NCBI RefSeq assembly: GCF_022201045.2
Contig: NC_068559.1
Location: 25,861,501 to 25,925,500 of the forward strand
Direction: 5' to 3'
Source: Citrus sinensis
Taxonomy: Eukaryota; Streptophyta; Magnoliopsida; Sapindales; Rutaceae
DNA length: 64,000 nucleotides
Of this stretch, positions 1 to 12,887 are shown piece after piece (positions within the stretch are counted from its first letter, which is position 1; every line of letters starts with the position of its first letter). A program made the position numbers and the translations under genes. A model generated the notes under the pieces. The model was not told the DNA's origin and made no database searches. It was given only the letters and a program-made list of their open reading frames with translations.

Positions 1-3000
1 TTCACATGCTTATCATAAATATATACACAGAGAGAGCGCCACGCTTTCGAAAATTGTAAATTGCATTACATTCGTATTACTTTTACATGCAGCGAGCTGT
101 CGGTGACCATCAATTATTTGCGAGATATGTTTTTGACTCGTGTCCCTAATTCCTTCCAATACATAATTATGAATTAATAAGCCGACAATAATTTTTCAGA
201 AAACAGGCAGCAGATTTGGGCAAGCTATGTTCAAGTTCAAGAAATGTTTGATGGTAAGATAAGCACTGAGCGGTGAAATTGTCTTAATGATGAGAATATT
301 TGAGTTGTAGTACGGACTTAAAGGTACCTCTCACAATTAGAGTTTACTCAGGACCACCTCGTGGTTCTCGTACTAAAAAAAAATGATGAGAATGATCTCA
401 TCCACAATCTAGACAAGTAATAATGCCTTCAACCAAATCAGAGTAGCATGCCAATGCAAATGCAAAATGCAATTTCATGTGGTGCAATTTAATTTAACAC
501 AAATTGCTGAGAATAGTTTATGTGCCAGGCAGGGGCAGCACGGCAGCGTACGTGATGCATGGCTTTGGCCTATATTCATAACGTCAAATTAACTAATGGA
601 TGAGAATGATCTCTACATGTAGGCTCTGTGGTTCAATTTTGAACCCTCGAATATGATGATTGTTGACCCCTCCAGATACTTTTGAGTTGATCAAAGATCC
701 AGTGAGCGACGGTTCAGATTTCTCAGAGGGACAAAAGTAGTTCTGTAGGGCCCGTGATGCCCAAACCTAAGGGAACAAAGCTCACATGGGAGAACGTGCC
801 TTCCCAAGAAGAAGACGTACATGTCAGCAATTCGTCGGATGGTACGATCTTCCCATGTGGGCTTTCAATTCAGTTTTCTTTCTAGCTTTCAGAACTTTTA
901 AATATTTAATTATGAAAACAAACAGATACTTGTTTGTTACAAAAAAGAAAGTAAAATGTCGTATAGATAGCGAGAGGGAGAGAGAGAGACAGAAAGCGAG
1001 ATTATATAGTGACAATATATTCTTACCTTAATAAAGCAACGATGTTATTAAGATATACAAAATATAAATTTTAATGAATTTGAGACTGTATTTATTTATT
1101 ATTAATATATTAAAAAATATTATATATTTTAATGACGTATTTTATTAAAATGAGAATGCCGTCATTAATTAAAAAATATTTTTTATATATATAGTTATTC
1201 TCTAATGCGTTTGTCTTTTTTTTTTTTTATACGAACACACTTTAAAATCGTGAGGTTTAAAAGAATTAATTTTTAACTATCTTAAATTGTACAGTTTTAT
1301 GGTTCATTCAATAACTAACTCTTTTAAACCGTATGATTTAAAAAAGATAATATTAAAAAAAAAAAACACAGGCGTCCGCAACACTATAGATATAGTGTTG
1401 ATCTGATCCAATATTTAGAATCTTAAACTTTATTAAAGTCTAAAAGTTTAATAGTTTTCACAGTAATTACACGACTAAACCGTCTTTCCTGCACTTTAAC
1501 AAATGCAGATCCGAAATCGGAGAATTTATAAATATACATAAAGCTGAATAAGAAGTCAGCGAAGCTATACGTCGACATTACGTTTGCTGCTTTCAATTCC
1601 TTGCGCCAATTTGAGGTCGTATTATATAATAAAGGTTGTGTGCTATAATAAATTTTCATACGAATAATAAAATTTTAAAATGTGAACTTTGAGCAAGTTC
1701 GATCTTTATGCATGTGCGTGGCCAATAATTGCAGGCTATAAAATCAACAACTGTAAAAATGTAATAAGCTGAGCAAGTAGCTCAACTGATGATCCAAAAT
1801 TTTCAAAAAACATTGAAAGGTCTTACCTATATATGTTGAATATAATCGAACCAGGCATGAGCCCAGAGATGGCAGGTCTTGCAAGTGCAGTCACGTGAGG
1901 TTCTGCATGGACAGGAATTGGCATTTTCATTTTCGAATTGCGTTCATAATTTGCAAGGCGTATAATAACGTGCATACAATGGAGAAAATTTTACCGCGAC
2001 CTTGCGACTTTCAAGAAAGATGCAGGTAAACAAGCCAGTCTTTATAATGTTGGAATCCCCATTAAAGATTCAAAATTCCTCCCTTCTAATTTTTCTTTTT
2101 TTTTTTTATTTGGTTCATAACCATGTTATAATTTTACTAATTTAAACTTAGATTCCTGAGTAATTTGTATGCGATATGATCATAATTCCACCCCCCCCCA
2201 CACCAACCCCTCCCCCCCCCCCCCCCAAAACTTTTAGTCCATGTAGAAAGAAGATTGGATGAATAGACTACTAGGGTTGTGTACAAATTCTACACCACCG
2301 ACACAAGTGTGTCCTTCATAAAAGTGTCGGCGTATACTGTACAGTTAGTTAATTAAATGCTCACAGTGCACAATAAAGTCTGTACGTAGAAAAATTTTCC
2401 ATAGTCACTCGGCTTAACTTATTTACAACGCTGTAATTTTCCCTTTGCTAATCATTGATCAGCTACACAATTATTAAGTTTCTTTTTTAAGATCGCTCAT
2501 ACTTTCTGTTGGCATCAACTGGACCTCCTGATCATATTAAAAAGAGTCATCTACTTTTTCTAAAATCATCTTTTATAGCAGTAACATCTCAATCAGATTT
2601 ATGTTTTCCCCAGGTAATTAAGTTGCTTCCGACTAATATATAGTAATTAATATTTCATTCTGGATGGAAATAACCTTATTTTTGAAACTCATGATACTAA
2701 TAATATCAGGGGATAGATGAAAGATGACTAACTTTAAAATCAGGGAATCCTGTGAATGTTACTGATATAATTAAGATAAAATTTGTGCTTTGATTTATAT
2801 ACATATATTGGGTTATGATCGCTTATCAGTTAGGTGTTGCCATAATAATATTAACTGCCATAGCTAGTTCGTATTCCCACGATCTCGAAGCACATGGTAG
2901 ACAATTGTGTGGTGTATACGTGGCTGATTTTCCTTTCAGAGAAAGACGAGGAATTATTACTAGCGGCCGAAACTAGCACAATGGGACCCCTTAGGAGTAG

Positions 3001-3068
3001 AAACCAAGTAGCATGATGGCCCCATTAACCCAAATTTATTTGATTAATTTAATCAACTTTAATTACTT
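1..3068. other. Gene-free upstream region of the pectate lyase gene
   Basis: I see no coding exon here. The region is AT-rich with scattered poly-A/T tracts. An imperfect small inverted repeat lies around 1240-1370: the two arms share a run like CTTTTAAACC near poly-T and poly-A ends, and may be a decayed MITE. Two cytosine runs sit at 2191-2199 and 2212-2226. A short (GA)-rich stretch is at 969-988. The last few hundred bases presumably hold the pectate lyase promoter. Confidence 0.5.
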
Positions 3069-3075
3069 TATAAAT
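3069..3075 (+). promoter_or_regulatory. Candidate TATA box of the pectate lyase gene
   Basis: TATAAAT lies about 94 bp upstream of the chosen start codon at 3169. That is a usual distance for a plant gene with a short leader. No transcript evidence is available, so this is a motif match only. Confidence 0.4.
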
Positions 3076-3168
3076 TCCAAGCTTTCCCATACTTGTATCC
3101 ATCCACTCCACTCTCCCCTTTACTTCATTTTCTTTCCTAGCAGAGAGAAAGTGAGAGAGATTGAACAA

Positions 3169-4777
3169 ATGGCAATTCCACTCTTGCTTTGGTTGCTCTT
3201 GTGCCTTTTAGCTCCAACCTTCATTTCCTCTTCACCAGTTCAAGATCCTGAATTAGTAGTGGAAGAAGTACACAAGTATATATTTATAGAGAAGCCTCAT
3301 TTTTTTAATTTTAATCACTGTACTACATTTATTTTATTTAACTGTGTATAGTAACCTCATTGTAGTGTATATAGGTATGGTGCTAACAATATTGTGTTAC
3401 ATTATTTCTCTGTTTCAATTTGTGATACAGAAGCATCAATGCGTCTAGGAGGAATTTGGGGTTTCTGTCGTGTGGGACCGGCAATCCGATCGACGACTGC
3501 TGGCGGTGTGACCCGAAGTGGGAAGAGAACCGGCAGCAGCTAGCGGATTGCGCCATCGGGTTCGGCAAGCAGGCCATTGGTGGGAAAGATGGTAAGATAT
3601 ATGTTGTTACGGACTCCGGTGACGATGACCCAGTGAACCCAAAGCCAGGCACTCTGAGGTATGCTGTGATCCAAGACGAGCCCCTATGGATCATTTTCGC
3701 ACGTGACATGGTGATCACATTGAAAGAGGAGTTGATCATGAACTCGTTCAAGACCATCGACGGCCGAGGAGCGAGCGTACACATAGCCGGTGGTCCATGC
3801 ATTACTATCCAGTACGTGACCAACATCATTATTCATGGGATTAATATACATGACTGTAAGAGAGGAGGCAACGCTAACGTGCGGGACTCACCAAGTCACT
3901 ACGGGTGGAGGACTATATCGGACGGCGATGGTGTATCCATCTTTGGTGGAAGCCACGTGTGGGTTGATCATTGCTCTTTGTCTAATTGCAACGATGGGTT
4001 GATCGATGCCATTCATGGATCCACAGCCATCACAATCTCAAACAATTACATGACCCACCATAACAAAGTGATGCTTCTGGGCCACAGTGATACTTTTACT
4101 CAGGACAAGAACATGCAAGTCACGATTGCTTTCAATCACTTTGGTGAAGGGCTTGTGCAAAGGATGCCTAGGTAAAAAATTACATGGCTATTCGTTTTAG
4201 TTGTACCAATACATGTCACCAATTACATGGCTATTGGTATTTGAGGTTTAACGATTAATTATTGGATTAATTTGCAGATGTAGACATGGGTATTTTCATG
4301 TAGTGAACAACGACTACACACATTGGGAGATGTATGCGCTCGGTGGGAGTGCTTCTCCTACAATTAACAGCCAAGGGAATAGATTTGTTGCTCCAAATGA
4401 TAGATTCAACAAAGAGGTAACGATTTTAACTATGTGAAGAGTTAATAATATGCAAGTAATTAACAGAATAATTGATAGAATTAGGTGTAAGAGAATATAA
4501 GCTAACTATATATTTGAACGTTAGTGTAAATGCAATATGCTCCTTGTTTGTGCAGGTGACTAAATATGAGGATGCGCCGGAGAGTGAATGGAAGAATTGG
4601 AATTGGAGGTCCGAAGGGGATTTGATGGTAAATGGTGCATTTTTTACGCCATCGGGTGCCGGCGCATCTTCTAGTTATGCTAAGGCTTCAAGTTTAGGAG
4701 CAAGACCATCTTCACTAATAAGTTCAATCACAGCAGGAGCGGGCTCGCTTAATTGCAGGAAAGGCAAGCCTTGCTAG
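3169..4777 (+). CDS. Pectate lyase, polysaccharide lyase family 1
   Basis: Secreted enzyme that cleaves de-esterified homogalacturonan in the cell wall by Ca2+-dependent beta-elimination. Exons: 3169-3275, 3431-4171, 4278-4416, 4556-4777, all with GT-AG introns, giving 402 aa, a usual length for plant pectate lyases. Residues 1-22 form a hydrophobic signal peptide ([20 protein letters not shown]). The mature part opens with the family signature [15 protein letters not shown] near residue 49. It then shows [16 protein letters not shown], the substrate and Ca-binding region [16 protein letters not shown], and the catalytic-loop motif [21 protein letters not shown], which is completed across the second intron. 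The C-terminus ([11 protein letters not shown]) is standard. ATG 3169 was chosen because it directly precedes the signal peptide; an in-frame ATG further upstream lies in the presumed leader. Which pectate lyase-like subclass it belongs to cannot be told by eye. Confidence 0.95.
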
Positions 4778-5640
4778 TGCCCCCAACCACCCCAATCTGG
4801 GCCCAATAATAAATGGCTGAGGGAAGAATGAAAGGATAAATAATAATAATAATAATAAGTTTAATTGTAATTACAAGTGTAGGATTCGTATTCTTGTAAG
4901 TTAATGTTGTTTTTTTTTTTTCCCTAACATGTAAGTGTATATAAGATTGTGGAGCCTGTTTGTATAAAACCCACCATTATGTGATTCTGTAAAGAATTGT
5001 GATGGGGGTTAAGAAAAACAAGAGCCGAAAGAAGTGTTTGATATACGTCTATGTATTTTTATAAAAATAAATAATGTTCAATTAATGATGCATTATACGC
5101 TCTCTCTCTCTCTCTCTCTCTCTCCCGTGATTAGACCCAGCTGCCACTTTGGGCCTTGGGGGGTTCCCTCACCTGGAATTGGTATACACTATACAGTATA
5201 CTGCGGGCTAGCTAATATCGAATATGTGTAAATGTAGTTCGAAGCGAAGGAAAGTTCAAAGAAAACGCTTTTGGCATTTTATCTTTCGTGGGGACCGATC
5301 ACAAAAACTACACGTCCGTTTGTTTGTTTGACAAAATCAAAAGTAGATTCTACAGCTACATTGATGATTGTAGGAATTAGATTTAAATTAAATACTCCTT
5401 CTTACTTACTATAATTATTCACCCATATTTTATTAATTAATTATATAAATTCAGAGACAAACCAATCGTCAATCATAAAAGCTTTAGCTACTGTCTCCCA
5501 TACAGCACCACCACTAGCCTCATAGTCCCAACACTGCCACCATCTCCATTAATGCCCGCCCCATAAAGACTAGTATCGTTCGTTTTCCATTTAGTCTTTA
5601 CCATCACCATAACTAACATAAAGCGGCAAACAGTATTTGT
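4778..5640. other. 3' flank of the pectate lyase gene, with a (TC)n tract
   Basis: No coding signal. Repeated AATAAT at about 4839-4858, just after the stop codon, could serve as polyadenylation signal. A pure (TC)n microsatellite is at about 5100-5125. The rest is ordinary AT-rich spacer. Confidence 0.5.
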
Positions 5641-5660
5641 GACGCTTAATACCCCTTTTA

Positions 5661-6627
5661 TTTATCGAAAAATGCTATTTTTCCCGCCCCGAATTAATTT
5701 AAAACGGCGTTGTTTTAGCTTTTTTTTTTTTTTTTTTTTTGGTTGCATGAAACGTAGTCGTTTCATCTAGTAAAAAGAAAACAAACTAAAGCATTTTCCT
5801 AAGGCAGAGAAACGAAGACGCTATGCAGAAAAACAACTACTCTTAGCTCTTCCTCTTCGATTTTTCAGCAACTATTTAAGCTCTTTCTCTTCGATTTTTC
5901 AGCAACTGTTAATATTTTCTAACATAAGACTAAGTTTCTTGCTCAGTTCTCTGCGATAACAAAATGAAAACTGAAAGAACAAAACCAAAAGCTTTTAGAT
6001 AACATAATTGGCATACCCCTTCTGGATCTATAATTGCCAAAGACTGGCAACCATAAATTAAAACTTCTAACCAGCCATTACCAAATCAGACACAACATGA
6101 TCAGGTCTACGTGTCATGAACTTCCTCTTCTTCATCCTCATAATAATCCTCTTCAGCTGTAGCATCTTGGTATTGCTGATACTCAGAAACCAAATCATTC
6201 ATATTGCTCTCTGCCTCAGTGAACTCCATCTCAACCATACCTTCGCCGGTGTACCAATGAAGAAAGGCCTTCCTTCTAAATATAGCTGTGAACTGCTCGC
6301 TCACACGCCTGAACATCTCCTGAATTGAGGTCGAGTTTCCAATAAATGTTGATGCCATTTTCAGGTCAGTTGGAGGGATATCACAAACGAAGAGGAAGGA
6401 AAGACGAAAATGAAGAGGACAAAATGAATGGCAAATTTCCCTGGTGAAACGAAGAGGGGAAGACGAAAACGAAGAACGAAGAGGAGAAGACGAAGAGGAG
6501 AGCTTTTGCTAGGGTGAAATGGTAGCGTTTCAAATAGAAGAGGAAACGACATCGTTTTGCTTTAATTTTCGGGATTTGACCCAGGGCAAATAACAGAACT
6601 CTTATTTGTCCAAGATCTAATTCACAA
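5661..6627. mobile_element. Possible Pack-type element carrying a beta-tubulin fragment
   Basis: The two ends resemble each other in inverted orientation. The left end near 5690-5720 and the reverse complement of the right end near 6545-6580 share the pattern CCCGAA..TTAA..AAAACG..GT.GTTT. A 13-bp direct repeat, AATACCCCTTTTA, flanks the segment at 5648-5660 and 6628-6640 and may be a target-site duplication. Inside are a T-tract (about 5720-5740), two tandem copies of a roughly 38-bp unit at about 5845-5915, and a tubulin gene piece at 6107-6388. This would fit a Mutator-like element that picked up a gene fragment. The terminal match is imperfect and the flanking repeat is low-complexity, so the boundaries are tentative. 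Confidence 0.35.
6107..6388 (-). pseudogene. Beta-tubulin C-terminal fragment
   Basis: Read on the minus strand, this encodes the last ~93 residues of a plant beta-tubulin. It starts at [19 protein letters not shown], continues through [13 protein letters not shown] and FLHWYTGEG, and ends in the acidic tail ([15 protein letters not shown], stop). Homology begins abruptly at VCDIPPT; upstream the frame turns into CT-rich low-complexity sequence. The first ~350 residues, including the GTP-binding domain, are therefore missing and this cannot be a working tubulin. The usual GMDEMEF motif reads GMVEMEF, with an acidic residue replaced. The frame is otherwise open to the natural stop. It may be a captured gene piece or a 5'-truncated retrocopy. 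Confidence 0.85.
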
Positions 6628-6640
6628 AATACCCCTTTTA

Positions 6641-7230
6641 AACAGACACTAGGGACCATCCCTTAATTGGTTTCTCTGCATCGCCGGCAAGAGTGGCCAT
6701 TCAACTTTGATCAAATACCATTCACCATCCTCCAATGCATTGTCTGGCAAGTAAGTTCTCCCCAACACCCCACAGGCACAAAACTGTCTCAATTCTCGCC
6801 TCTCTGCTAAACCCAATCTCTCCCTACCGCTAAAAATCCAATGGAAAAATGCCAGTATTGTAACAAACAACATCAAGTACAATACATAAGTACAATAAAG
6901 TAACAAACAACATTACCATTACTTGTGCAATGAAAAAAGTAGCGTCTATTGACACGAGAAATTCATTTTTGAGAATTAAGGAACCGATTGAGCATACAAG
7001 AAGAGAGTAAAGAGGAATCAAGTAAGCTGCAAATCTAAAATTAAACAAGCAAAATCATCAATTCTCACTACCAGAAAAAGTAACTCACGGTACAATTTTA
7101 ACAAAAACCAACCCATAACCATTAAAGTCAGTCGTTATCAAGTGGACAGGGTCGATACCAAGCCAACAAAATACATGAAACGCATTCTTGGTGAAGCAAA
7201 ATCAAACAGAAACTTAGACCTTAGAATGAA
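6641..7230. other. 3' flank of CCT5
   Basis: No coding exon recognised. The part next to 7231 should contain the CCT5 3' UTR, transcribed leftwards. The rest is ordinary spacer. Confidence 0.45.
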
Positions 7231-10200
7231 TCAATATTCAGAGGGGGAAATGACATCATCAATTTTCAAAATCATCTTCACAACTTGTGTTGCGAGAAGA
7301 ATCTGCTGCTGCTTCCCAATCAAAGTCTCAAAGACATTTTGCTCACGCATGTCATTGGTTCCAACATCATTGCAGTCTATTCCGCAGTTTGGATTATTCT
7401 CCTGCATAATGAAGAGGAATGAAATTTAGAAACCAACGGGATTACAGAGCATATAGTGGGGAAAGAGAATCATAAGCATATTTAAAGCTGAGATTGATCA
7501 CTGTTATCCCATTACCCTAATTTGCTGATTTTTCACAGCCGATAGCGTCTCAATAGGTTGGAGACCACTATTTTCTGCAAGTGCCATTGGGATAGCATCC
7601 AACGCATCTGCAAATGCCCTGATAGCATACTGCAGATAAAAGGGCAACCAATTACACATGCATTAATCATATGCAAATGAAAAGCAAACTAAGGGTTGTG
7701 AAAAAGGTTTAACAAACAAAGTTTATCTTACCTGTTCAACTCCCGGATATCTATCTGCAGCTGCATCTACAGCAATTGAGCAAGCTATCTCAGCTGCACC
7801 CCCGCCATACACAATAGAATTGTTGCGAATCAGATTCCTAGCCACACACAAGGCATCATGTATGCTCCGCTTGGTCTCCTCTATCATCATTTTGTTACCT
7901 AACACATCATAAAACACCATCACTCTGAGTGAGACCATCTAAATACTTAAGGATCCTTCTCTCAAGGCTATTTATTTTCTTCTTCAGCACTTCCATTAGC
8001 CCATAACATTTCCCTACATAATAAACCAACAAAGATTATTTTGAATTTAATAATATAACAAGGGAACATGATCCTACCTCCACGGATAAAAATGGTTACA
8101 GCCCTAGAATTTGCACAGTGTTCAATGTACAGCATTCTATCTTGTGTAGTACCAAAAGACTTTTCTCGAACCAAACCAGCCTAAAAATAAAATTACAAAA
8201 AAATATATTAATTGTACCATACGGTGGCCATGCCAGAAATTAAATTGCATGAATCAGGCTGCAATTTTAACACAGGAATAGTGTCAGAAACACTAATCCG
8301 AAGGTGCAGATAGACAAGTGCTGGTTAGAAATCTACTCCCATTGAAATCTTCTACACCAAACCATGCCATTATAATTCTAATTAACTGCCCCACATTTCT
8401 CCGCAAACCAACGGTAGAAAAGAAAAAGCAGGATGTACCTTTCCAAGTTTTTCTGGTGTCAACTCCTGAAACCTTGGAACAATTCTTCCACCTACAAAAT
8501 GAAGATACCATTACTTCAGTAATGAAAGCAGCTGTAACAGGGGCTGAAGCAGCAGAAGCAGCTAAATCAACACAAACCTGTGGCTATGGCAATCAGCTCC
8601 AATTCTACACCACCAACCCAGCGGACAGCAGGCAGGTTCCTGTGCATTAATAAGTGATTAGCCTCATCATCGAAACCCCATTGACAGATGACCAAGGTAG
8701 CACCAACATCCTACAAGAAGAAAAGGTTAAAATAAATGTTAGACAGAATAGAGGCACAGTAAACCAATCTCACAATAAAACCAAAAGAGAATCTAACAAG
8801 AAGAAAAACAAATGGCCTATTATAAAAATAAAACATTATTTTGACTTCTAAATCAGCTCTGTAAACTAAGATCTAGACCATTAATTTAAGATATCACAGA
8901 AAAATTAGTGGAGAGGCACAGGGGGTGCTTTATATTTGGTAAATGAGATAAGAAAACTGCAGTCACATTTTGACAAAATCTTTTAGTTTGGTAACCATCC
9001 AAATAAATCTATAAACAAGTCTCACCTTGCACTTTTGAACCATGTCATCAAAGTATTTTTGCTCTTGCTGACGTAAAGTCTGGAACTTTTCCACGGTATC
9101 AATGTCCACCTTATGCTTTGTTTTTGGCTTAGGGGGCTCAAAGGGGCAGGTCAAGATGGCAATTTTTGCATTTTCAATTCGTTTTGGCATCTGAGGGTGG
9201 CTCATATCCTTGTCAACAGTAATTCCATATATTAGCTCAGTGTCCTCCAACCTTCCCCCTACTTTTCCCTCAACTTTAATCAAATCTAAATTGACATCCT
9301 TCCTCTCTAAGTCTGCCACAGCAAGAACCGCTTTGACAGCAATCTCAGCCAATCTGCGCTTGCAACGATTCACCCTGCGAAACAGAAAATTTTGAGATTA
9401 ACAGATATTCCTAAGAGATCACCATAAGGAAATATTTATCAACATGAGGGCAAAAACCCTTCAACAGAACAGCTTTAGGGGATAAAAATGGAAGAAAAAG
9501 AAGCAAGACAAGCCTACATTTTCGAATTTAAAGTAGTCATGCAAGTTTGAACCAAAGGCTCCAAGTCATTCAACCCGAACTCAAACTTCTGAGCTATACG
9601 TTCTAAATGTTCAACAGCTATTCTAGAAGCCATTTCATAGCCCTCTGCAATCCGAATAGGATGAATTCCCCGTTCCAAAAGCTTCTCAGCTTGCTCTAAA
9701 AGTGAACCAGCCATAACAACAACGCCAGTTGTACCATCACCAATTTCATAGTCCTGACTCCGAGACAATTCAACCATCAGCTTTGCAATTTGATTGTCAA
9801 CATCCATCTGCTCCAGGATTGTGGCACCATCATTTGCTGAAAGCACACATATATAGGAATAAGAAAAGCCAAACACATCCTAAAAAGCAATTTAAGAAAC
9901 AATCTCAGAGCATCATTTCACTTTCTTAATCACCAACATGCCAACCCACAAGAAATTTTCATTACAAGGCCTAAAATGTCTTACTTCAACTCAATCTCCA
10001 AAATCGACTTCAAAAGATCGCGGAGACTACATCCTTTCCTAGTAATTTCTGAGTGATGATAAAACAAACAGTATGGCAACCGAAAGCAGTAAAATTTCAC
10101 TAAAACCAAGCAGCCTTCCAATACGAGCTGCAAATGTCTTAGAAGCAAATCAAGTTGCCAACAGAGAAAAATCTAAAGGCTGAAACTTCAACAGACATGG

Positions 10201-10754
10201 TACAGCAATTATATGATTCACAACATTAATGCCTCCACTCACTGCATTTGCAAGGCATAAAATGATTTACAAGAAAGACATGAACACCTGTAAACTCTGT
10301 TTAAAAGGCATGGTTTTAGCCACCTATAATTTCTTCAGCATAATATCTATAATTGAACCGTAAACCAATTTAACCAAACTACTTACAACCATCTAAACAC
10401 TTAAATTCTTCTAAACATTCTCTCAACATACCACTCACTCAGATCCATAGCCAATCCAGAAAAACCCTAATCGCTAACTTCGTTAACTTAAAAAGACAAA
10501 AATAAAAAACAAGAGAGAGAGAGAGAGAGAAATATCTGAGGTTGAGAGAACATACTAATGGTGACGTCACCGTCGGGGCTTTGGAGCATCTTGTCCATGC
10601 CTTTGGGTCCGAGGGAGGTTCGGAGGATCCGAGCCACTGCTTTGCCGGCCGAAACGTTGGCTTTCTGAGCATCGAGTCCGCGCAATCTGGACTTCTCTTC
10701 TTGCTGCCTTAATAATATGAACGGTCGACCGAACTCGTCGAACGCTAACGCCAT
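7231..10754 (-). CDS. CCT5: T-complex protein 1 subunit epsilon (CCT5)
   Basis: Subunit of the cytosolic group II chaperonin TRiC/CCT, a double-ring ATP-driven machine that folds actin, tubulin and other proteins. Exons in reading order: 10754-10556, 9836-9518, 9374-9026, 8710-8578, 8491-8439, 8180-8078, 7898-7732, 7629-7516, 7401-7231. All introns are GT-AG and the joined frame is 535 aa, the length of plant CCT5. The N-terminus [20 protein letters not shown] is the family hallmark. Equatorial motifs [11 protein letters not shown] (near 48) and GDGTTGVVV (99-107) bind and hydrolyse ATP, and [11 protein letters not shown] lies in the C-terminal equatorial half. The apical and intermediate domains are in exons 3-7. 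The last residues read [12 protein letters not shown] (GA)n tract lies in intron 1 about 25 bp past the donor. No defects seen. Confidence 0.97.
10512..10530 (+). repeat. (GA)n microsatellite in CCT5 intron 1
   Basis: A pure GA dinucleotide run on the + strand, read as TC on the transcribed strand, close to the exon 1 donor of CCT5. Confidence 0.8.
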
Positions 10755-12320
10755 TTTCTCCTATCCTTGATTCTCACAGCTGCTGCTTCCTCTCCCCCTT
10801 CCACTTCTCTTCACAAGAAGAGTGTAGAACTTTCAGTGCTTTTTTCGCTTAGTGAACAATGAACAGACTGACTCGCCGCGAGTGTTTTCGTTTTTCAAAA
10901 GCCCTAACTTCGTGGCCATTTCGTAATTCTACATCGGCTCTTAATGGGCCCCTGCTTCTCTGTATATTTCAGCCGGCCCGTTTCCTCGATGTGCTATAAG
11001 ACTGGGGTTTCGTCTTGGGTTGGGCTTTATATCACATATCATGCTCCTGACTTTTGAATCCCTCATTTCTCCCACCAGCCACCAATAATTACATTACGTA
11101 ATAATAAACATGTTATTTTTTTGAAAAAAAAAATTGTTAGCCATAAAGAATGTGGGATCTACCAAAACGAAAATTAATAGAAAAAAATCCATAAAAATAA
11201 CCCTACGATAACGGTGTCAACGTAAATAAAAATATTTATTTATCAAATACTAATTTTGTGCCAATGGCTAAGATGGAGATATCAAGAGGAGGATAAGATA
11301 ATTCATTGTTGTTGCAGATCTAACAAGGGTGTAAATTTAATTTTTCTCAAAGAATTATGTTTAATTTTGTTGACATCTATGCCTAAATTAAATAGACTTT
11401 TGGGTTGTAAATGATGGGGCTATGGAAAAGGATTTTTAAAAAATGGCAATACGGGTCAATTTGGAATTACTTGGGGTATATTGAGAGAGAGAAGTCATTT
11501 TAAAAATTTTTATGGGGTTAGTTAAAATTTGGGGCTAATGAGAGAAAATTAAGGGAGTTAAATATGACTACTCTTTTCAATATTTATGTGTTTTTGAATA
11601 AGAATAAAACTATTGGCACCCTACCAATAATCTTATAAAACCCTCATTCTTACAATTATAACAAAGGACAAAATATAAACCTCCATGTTTCTCTTAAACT
11701 ATATATATATATATATATATATATATCATAAAACTCTCTTACCCACAACTAAACCCACACATACCCATTATAGTTTTTTTTGGGGGGGGCCTACAAACTC
11801 TTTGCGTCATTATTAATTTCATTCTAATATCAAGATGAAGTTGATTAATTTTATCTCACATTAATTGCAACCTTTTTTTTTCAGTCTCAATCCATGCGAC
11901 GAATAAAGATACACTACTCCGTTCAATAATGCTATTCCTCACAACTCTACCAACTCCAATGAAGGAGACAAAGTTAAAGGTGTAAAACGCACTGAATGCT
12001 TGGATCATAAAAGGGAGTTGCTTGAAGCCTTGAACCTGTAAAATAAGAGTAATGATGCAGCAGGAATTGGCAGCTCTGCTTTTGTAGGAATCATGGGACA
12101 TGCTGCAAATATGATTGGTAATGAATATTACACGGAGATAATCACATAGATAAATGTTGTTGATTCGACATAGTTTATCGGTGATAATAAAGTTATATCA
12201 AAATCTAATAGAAGGGTATAGTTAAGAATAATATTTTATTTAATTGCATAAGACACTCTTTAGTTATAAAATCGAAGTTGAGTGTTCATAATATTTTTTA
12301 CGATGTAAATAGCCCGCCCA
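10755..12320. other. Spacer between CCT5 and the first AGP gene; includes the start of unit A
   Basis: The first ~200 bp are the CCT5 leader and promoter, relatively rich in C and T. No gene is seen beyond. A (TA)n tract lies at about 11700-11727 and a G-run at about 11781-11789. Similarity with the second duplication unit begins near 11830. Confidence 0.5.
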
Positions 12321-12330
12321 TAATTAAAAA

Positions 12331-12877
12331 GGGTAATTTTTAAAAACCTCCCCTGAGGTTTGGGCTTGTTGCAAGTAGATGGCGATAATTTGTTTATTTG
12401 TAAAAAATTCTCTACCGTCAGTTAACTTTAACATTGACCGTTAGTTGACTATGCAAAGACAATATTACCCTTAACAACAGTTTGTAGACGGAAATAACTA
12501 AAAATAAAATTAAAATTGTTGGATATTTTACCCTCTTTAAATTATTGATATTTTCTTAAAGTTCCTACAAAAAAGATAAAATTAAAAACTTGAAAATGAA
12601 ATAGTTATAATATTTACCTATGATAGTGTAAATCTTTGGAATTGACAATGATAAAATTGTAAAAAAATAGGGTTTATGCTTTTCGCGCCAATAATTTTAA
12701 TTTTTTTTTAGTTATTTTCGTCTACAAACTGTTGTTAAGGGTAATATTGTCTTTGCACAGTCAACTAACGGCCAATGTTAAAGTTAACTGACGGTAAGGG
12801 ATTTTTTACAAATAAATAAATTCTCGTCATCTACTTGCAACAAGTCCAAACCTCAGGGAGGTTTTTAAAAAATACCC
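12331..12877. mobile_element. Mutator-like MITE with ~190-bp terminal inverted repeats
   Basis: The left arm (12331-12522) and right arm (12688-12877) are long, nearly identical inverted repeats. They begin GGGTAATTTTTAAAAACCTCC and end with the matching AAAATACCC. The element is flanked by a perfect 10-bp direct repeat, TAATTAAAAA (12321-12330 and 12878-12887). A 9-11 bp target duplication with long inverted repeats is typical of the Mutator superfamily. The centre (~165 bp) codes for nothing, so it is non-autonomous. It sits about 0.56 kb upstream of the AGP-A start and is absent from unit B. Confidence 0.88.
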
Positions 12878-12887
12878 TAATTAAAAA

